From contig CAKTCY010000002.1 of the NCBI GenBank assembly GCA_934540955.1, positions 1 to 64,000 of the forward strand: a stretch of 64,000 nt of DNA, in the 5' to 3' direction. Positions 59,985-64,000 of this stretch are shown here, piece by piece. The translations under genes were made by a program, and so were the position numbers. How positions within the stretch are numbered: the stretch's first letter is position 1; every line of letters starts with the position of its first letter. Below the pieces are notes generated by a model that was not told the origin of the DNA, ran no database searches, and saw only the letters and a program-made list of their open reading frames with translations. This DNA comes from an uncultured Faecalibacterium sp. Its GTDB lineage: Bacteria; Bacillota; Clostridia; Oscillospirales; Ruminococcaceae.

Positions 59985-60866
59985 TTAATTTTTGCGCACC
60001 AGAAGCTGTTGTGCCAACTGCTGCAAAAAATCCGCCTTTTCACCAAAATGCTGCTGCAGATCCTCGCAGAGCTGCTCGTTCAGCTTTTGCGCCAGCGCCA
60101 TGGCACCGTCTGCTCCGTATAGCGTGACAAAGGTGGTCTTGCCGTTTTCGCTGTCGCTGCCGATAGGCTTGCCCAGTTGCTCCGGGGTGCTAGTAACATC
60201 CAGTACGTCATCCACGATTTGGAACACCAGCCCCAGCCCGTATGCGTAGGAGGCCAGTATCTCGCACTGCTGCGGCGTTGCTCCGGCTGCGGCAGCGCCC
60301 ATCTGGACGGCAGCGTTGATCAGTGCACCGGTCTTGTTGCGGTGGATGAGACGCAGCTGCTCTTCCGTAGCAGCCAGTGCCTCATACTTCAGGTCCAACT
60401 CCTGCCCATAGACCATGCCGCGGCTGCCTGCACCCGCGCCCAGTGCACGGGCGGCTGCCACGCAGACCTGCGGTGCAGCGGACGCGTTGGCGATTACCTC
60501 AAAGGCCTCGGTCAGCAGCACATCACCGGCCAGCATCGCCGTGGACTCGCTGAAGGCCTTGTGGCAGGAGGGACGCCCCCTGCGCAGATCATCGTTGTCC
60601 ATGCAGGGCAGATCGTCATGGATCAGCGAGTAGCAGTGCAGCATCTCCACAGCTGCCGCAAACTGCGCAGCAGCCTGCATCTCGCCGCCCAGCATATCGC
60701 AGACGCTGAGCGTCAGAATTGCGCGGATGCGCTTTCCGCCGCCCAGCAAGCTGTAACGGGCGGCTCTGCATACCTCCGATTCCTCGGGCAGAAAACGGGC
60801 ACTGGCAGTATCCAGCGCAGCCGTAGCCTGCCGCAGATATTCCTGATATTGCGCCTTATATTCCAT
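59985..60866 (-). CDS. ispA: polyprenyl (farnesyl/geranylgeranyl) diphosphate synthase
   Basis: 293 aa trans-isoprenyl synthase. GGGKRIRAILTL, first Asp-rich motif DDLPCMDNDDLRRGRP, second FQIVDDVLDVTSTPEQLGKP. Farnesyl diphosphate synthase is the usual product of this type; product length is inferred. Its ATG overlaps the xseB TAA by 1 bp. Confidence 0.94.
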   Translation of the reverse strand: MEYKAQYQEYLRQATAALDTASARFLPEESEVCRAARYSLLGGGKRIRAILTLSVCDMLGGEMQAAAQFAAAVEMLHCYSLIHDDLPCMDNDDLRRGRPSCHKAFSESTAMLAGDVLLTEAFEVIANASAAPQVCVAAARALGAGAGSRGMVYGQELDLKYEALAATEEQLRLIHRNKTGALINAAVQMGAAAAGATPQQCEILASYAYGLGLVFQIVDDVLDVTSTPEQLGKPIGSDSENGKTTFVTLYGADGAMALAQKLNEQLCEDLQQHFGEKADFLQQLAQQLLVRKN

Positions 60867-61096
60867 TATTCTTCCTCCTGCTCCTGCGGGACTTCTACGG
60901 TCTCTGCGAGCTTTGCACTGATCTCCTCGATCTGCAGCGATGTTTTTTCCAGCGTCGCGTGGCAGTACTGCATCAGGGAGGCAGCTTCCGCATACAGCTT
61001 GACGGAAGCTGCCAGCGAGGTATCCTCCTGCTGCATCTGTGCAAGGATCGCATTCAACCGATCCATTCCTTCTTCAAAGCTTTTGGGTGCTCTCAT
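60866..61096 (-). CDS. xseB: exodeoxyribonuclease VII small subunit
   Basis: 76 aa from ATG 61096 (SD GGAGGAGATC). SFEEGMDRLNAILAQMQQEDTSLAASVKLYAEAASLMQYC is the typical XseB helix pair. Starts within the xseA 3' end (23-bp overlap). Confidence 0.95.
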   Translation of the reverse strand: MRAPKSFEEGMDRLNAILAQMQQEDTSLAASVKLYAEAASLMQYCHATLEKTSLQIEEISAKLAETVEVPQEQEEE

Positions 61097-62297
61097 TGAT
61101 CTCCTCCACCGTTTCCACACGGCATCGTGCCTGATATTGCCGGCTGCGCACGCAGATGGTCTGCTCCGGCTGCAGCTGCTCCACGGTGCAGACCTTCCCT
61201 TTTGTATCGGTTACAAGGGCATAGCCACGGGCCAGCACACGGTATGGATCCAGCGATGCCGCCAGTGCAGCTGCGTACTGCAGCTGCATATTTTTGCCAT
61301 TCATACGCGCTTTTTGCTGCATCTGGATAGCCTGCTGCAGCTGTTGCAGACGGTTTGAATACTGCTGTAAGATTTTGTCTGGCGCATTTTGTTCCAACAA
61401 AAAGTTGTATTGTTCCAGACTATTATAGCACAATGCAAGCCGTTTTTGTATATTTTTGTGAATATTTTCTTCAATATTTTCAAAAACGCGCCGCTGCTCC
61501 TCCCGATCCGGCACCGCAAGCTCTGCGGCAGCGGACGGTGTGGGTGCACGCTGGTCGGCCACAAAGTCCAGAATAGTGTAGTCGATCTCGTGCCCGATAG
61601 CACTGATCAGCGGTGTTTTGCAGCGAAATGCTGCCCTAGCGATTTCCTCGGCGTTGAACACCCACAGGTCTTCCCTGCTGCCGCCGCCCCGGGCTACGAT
61701 GATCTCGTCTACCCGCCCGCTTTGATCCAGTGTGCGGATGGCTGCGGCGATCTGCCGGGCGGCCTCAAAGCCCTGCACCGTTACCGGGCACAGCAGCAGC
61801 CGGACGGATGGCCAGCGGCGGCTGATTACGTTGCGGATATCCTGCAGCGCCGCCCCGGTTTTGCTGGTGACGACACCGATGCATTTGGGGTATGCTGGTA
61901 GCGGCTTTTTATGTTCCGGGTCGAACAGGCCTTCCTTTTCCAGCCGGGCCTTCAGCTGCTCCAGTGCAAGCTGCGCTGCGCCCAGACCATCCGGGAACAT
62001 TTCGTTCACATAGACCTGAAACGCACCGTCCCGCTCGTAAAGGGTGGCACGGCAGCGCACCACTACCCGCATCCCCTCCTCCGGGCGAAATGCCAGACGG
62101 CGGGCATCGGTGCGGAACATCACTGCCTTTACGCTGCAAGCCTCATCCCGCAGAGAAAAGTAGCAGTGTCCGCTGCGGGCGTTCTGCACAAAGTTTGCAA
62201 TCTCGCCGCGCAAGGCAAGATCAAACAGCCCATCGTTGACATCCAGCAGCGTTTTGACATAATGGTTCAGCTCTGATACCGAGATCACATCAGCCAT
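61074..62297 (-). CDS. xseA: exodeoxyribonuclease VII large subunit
   Basis: 407-aa single-strand DNA nuclease subunit. N-terminal OB fold (ISVSELNHYVKTLLDVNDGLFDLALRGEIANFV), central catalytic part with CIGVVTSKTGAALQDI and IIVARGGGSREDLWVFN, HEIDYTILDFVADQRAPTPSAAAEL, and a C-terminal coiled coil. Overlaps the TsaD-like gene by 13 bp and xseB by 23 bp. Confidence 0.96.
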   Translation of the reverse strand: MADVISVSELNHYVKTLLDVNDGLFDLALRGEIANFVQNARSGHCYFSLRDEACSVKAVMFRTDARRLAFRPEEGMRVVVRCRATLYERDGAFQVYVNEMFPDGLGAAQLALEQLKARLEKEGLFDPEHKKPLPAYPKCIGVVTSKTGAALQDIRNVISRRWPSVRLLLCPVTVQGFEAARQIAAAIRTLDQSGRVDEIIVARGGGSREDLWVFNAEEIARAAFRCKTPLISAIGHEIDYTILDFVADQRAPTPSAAAELAVPDREEQRRVFENIEENIHKNIQKRLALCYNSLEQYNFLLEQNAPDKILQQYSNRLQQLQQAIQMQQKARMNGKNMQLQYAAALAASLDPYRVLARGYALVTDTKGKVCTVEQLQPEQTICVRSRQYQARCRVETVEEINESTQKL

Positions 62298-63226
62298 AGA
62301 CCGGCCTCCCGCGCAGCAAGAATGGACACGCCGATGGCGTTATCGCTGGAATACTGCCCCGGCACAAAATAGACCTGCGGCAGACGCTGCTGCACCCATG
62401 TGCGGATGATATCGCTGCTCATCACACCGCCGGCGCAGACCACCGGCAGGCCGGGGTATTCCTTCTGCGCAGCCTTTGTCATGCGGACAACGGTATCTGC
62501 CACACAGAGCAGGCAGTACTTGCAAACGTAGGCCGGTGCTTTTCCGGTCGCAAGCAGGGCATTGCACTGATTTTCCAGCCCAGAAAGGCTGCATTGCAGC
62601 CCCTTTACGCTGGACTTGGGCCGGATCTCCTCGGTGCACTGCGCGGCAAGGCGGGAGACCTCGGCGCCTGCGGGGAAGCCAAAGCCCAGCCGCACGCCTA
62701 CGCGGTCCACCGCCTGACCGGCGTACAGATCGGTACTGGTGCCAAGGGTGGTGATGGTACGCACCTGATCACACAGCAAAAGATCCGTGGTGCCGCCGGA
62801 AATATGGAACAACAGCACCTTCTGGGAGAACAGTGCCTCGCCCTTCGCTGCATACAGCGCCGCCGCAGCGTGACCCTGCTGATGGGTGGTGTGGATCAGC
62901 GGAATGTCCCGCGCCGCTGCAAAGGCAGTGGCCGCACTGACACCGGCCAGAAAACAGGGCATATAGCTGCCCTCCACCGGGCGCGGCTTTTGCGAAACAC
63001 CTACGGCATCTATTTTGGTCAGGTCGAATTCCTGCGCCAGCTCCTGCAGCATCTCCGGCAAAGCCGCCGTATGATGGAACAGCGCATCGCTCTGCCGCAG
63101 GCCAAGCTGACCGGCCTTTACCGGCAAAAAACGCTTTTTTGCACAAACAACCTCCCCGGCTGTATCAAAAACTGCCAGAGAGGTTGCATAGTTGCTTGTA
63201 TCGACCCCGAGCGTATAACGGCTCAC
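62285..63226 (-). CDS. TsaD/Kae1-like ASKHA protein (second, short paralogue)
   Basis: 313 aa of the Kae1/TsaD fold: GVDTSNYATSLAVFD and a histidine pair H115-x3-H119 in THQQGHAAAALYA that fits the TsaD metal site, ISGGTTDLLL, and a C-terminal VCAGGVMSSDIIR. It differs from the main TsaD (usually HHMEGH), and the insertion pattern suggests the paralogue annotated as O-sialoglycoprotein endopeptidase in Clostridia. Function unknown; it is linked to nusB and xseA. Whether it makes t6A is doubtful. Confidence 0.82.
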   Translation of the reverse strand: MSRYTLGVDTSNYATSLAVFDTAGEVVCAKKRFLPVKAGQLGLRQSDALFHHTAALPEMLQELAQEFDLTKIDAVGVSQKPRPVEGSYMPCFLAGVSAATAFAAARDIPLIHTTHQQGHAAAALYAAKGEALFSQKVLLFHISGGTTDLLLCDQVRTITTLGTSTDLYAGQAVDRVGVRLGFGFPAGAEVSRLAAQCTEEIRPKSSVKGLQCSLSGLENQCNALLATGKAPAYVCKYCLLCVADTVVRMTKAAQKEYPGLPVVCAGGVMSSDIIRTWVQQRLPQVYFVPGQYSSDNAIGVSILAAREAGLWLM

Positions 63227-63669
63227 TGTTCAGCCGACTCCGCGACGGCTTCATCACTCAGGCCGTGGTCGCGTGCCACAGCACCCAGCAGGCCATTCAC
63301 AAACTGGTAGTCCTCGCCCGCGCCGTACTTCTTGGTCAGCTCCACAGCCTCATTGATGGCAACGCCGGGCTTGTTCTCGCCGCCGAACAGCATCTCGGCC
63401 ACGGCCAGACGCAGCACGGTCAGGCTGACGCGGGGCAGACGCTCCATAGTCCAGTTGCGCAGGTGGGCACGGATCTCGTCATCCACCTCTGCGGAATGAT
63501 CATAGTAGGCGTTCAGCAGCAGACGGCTGAAGGCATCCACAGGATGCTCCTCGTCGTTCTCGGCGTGGTTGGACAGTGCCTCGGCCAGAGGAATGTCACC
63601 AAAGGTCTGCGAAAATGCCAGCAGAAAGGCGTTTTCGCGGGCTTCTCTACGGGGCAGAATGTTTTCCAT
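63223..63669 (-). CDS. nusB: transcription antitermination factor NusB
   Basis: 148 aa from ATG 63669 (SD GAAAGGAAC). All-helical RNA-binding protein for rRNA antitermination: REARENAFLLAFSQTFG at the start and INEAVELTKKYGAGEDYQFVNGLLGAVARD at the end are diagnostic. ATGA overlap with the downstream TsaD-like gene. Confidence 0.95.
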   Translation of the reverse strand: MENILPRREARENAFLLAFSQTFGDIPLAEALSNHAENDEEHPVDAFSRLLLNAYYDHSAEVDDEIRAHLRNWTMERLPRVSLTVLRLAVAEMLFGGENKPGVAINEAVELTKKYGAGEDYQFVNGLLGAVARDHGLSDEAVAESAEQ

Positions 63670-63752
63670 AATGTTCCTTTCGCAATACAAACCCTCCCCG
63701 CCGAGCGTACCGGGAGGAGGAGCGTTTCTGATATGATTTTTTGCTGAATTTG

Positions 63753-64000
63753 TTACTGTGCCTCAGCAAGGCCTGCAATGACCAGATCCACGCGGCTGAC
63801 CGTCACGTTGGTCATGTTCTGCACGGCAGACTTGACGTTCTCCTGTACCTTCTCAGCCACAGAGGGGATCCGTGCGCCGAACTGCATCATCAGGTGCAGG
63901 GTGATGTTGGCCGTGCCGTCCCGCATCTCCACCGCCACAGGCGGCTGGATGCTGGCAGATTCCAGCAGGCTTTTCAGCTTTTTGTTCTGCACGCCGCAGG
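63753..64000 (-). CDS. Asp23/Gls24-family envelope stress protein (5' end outside window)
   Basis: C-terminal 82 residues of a small Asp23 domain: VAVEMRDGTANITLHLMMQFGARIPSVAEKVQENVKSAVQNMTNVTVSRVDLVIAGL has the alternating beta strands and the PSVAEKVQ helix of the family. The frame is open to the window edge, so the start lies beyond 64000. Asp23 next to nusB is the common Firmicutes order. Confidence 0.87.
   Translation of the reverse strand, partial: CGVQNKKLKSLLESASIQPPVAVEMRDGTANITLHLMMQFGARIPSVAEKVQENVKSAVQNMTNVTVSRVDLVIAGLAEAQ

Overview
The window reads as a fragment of a moderately high-GC, low-redundancy Firmicutes (Clostridia) chromosome. The gene content and order (hprK-murB-rapZ-whiA-dnaE-pfkA; phoH-ybeY-era-yqzL-recO-mutS2; queA-tgt-yajC; nusB-xseA-xseB-ispA-dxs-tlyA-nadK-argR-recN) are those of an anaerobic Oscillospiraceae/Ruminococcaceae member. 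A Faecalibacterium-like gut bacterium is the best guess, but this is inference from content and style, not a database match. No rRNA, tRNA, CRISPR array, prophage or complete insertion sequence was seen.

Layout. 1-3766 (minus): a phosphate operon (Na/Pi cotransporter, PhoB-type regulator, PhoR-type kinase cut by the window edge) behind a cluster of TTTACAT repeats that looks like a Pho box. 4039-12497 (plus): HPr kinase, cell wall, RNase adapter, WhiA, replicative polymerase, phosphofructokinase. 12657-15309: two small ligand-binding/unknown proteins and guaA. 15415-18206: an AT-richer accessory stretch with tandem hairpin repeats, a nitroreductase/HxlR divergent pair, a promoter-hairpins-terminator unit with no ORF, and azlCD. 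18230-30691: a sugar-nucleotide reductase-like SDR, a purine-type NCS2 permease and a complete selenium-dependent molybdenum hydroxylase island (MocA-like, FAD, 2Fe-2S and molybdopterin subunits, YqeC, SelD, YedF, SufS-like desulfurase, Se/S carrier, XdhC, YqeB). 30765-32030: small accessory genes and a PadR/DUF2812 pair with palindromic operators over its promoter. 32190-39044 (plus): phoH-ybeY-era-yqzL-recO-mutS2 and a cell-wall amidase.

Near 39.0-39.7 kb the gene direction flips from plus to minus. This gap holds a terminator, a decayed 3' fragment of a second queA, a 28-bp near-palindromic dif-like site (11-bp arms, 6-bp spacer) and, just beyond, a Xer-type tyrosine recombinase. 39734-46370 (minus): xer, radA, two membrane proteins, yajC, tgt, queA. 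46537-52030 (plus): asd-dapA-dapB lysine/diaminopimelate genes, a CapA-like phosphoesterase, a free-standing ACT-domain protein resembling the aspartokinase regulatory half, and an EIIA-Glc protein. 52086-64000 (minus): tyrS behind a tyrosine T-box, then recN, argR, nadK, tlyA, dxs, a PAP2-like protein, ispA, xseB, xseA, a TsaD-like paralogue, nusB and an Asp23-family protein cut by the window edge.

The most interesting points are the selenium/molybdenum hydroxylase island (a known but little-characterised system, here compact and next to a purine permease) and the dif-like site beside a single Xer recombinase at a strand-switch point, which suggests a one-recombinase chromosome-resolution locus near the replication terminus.
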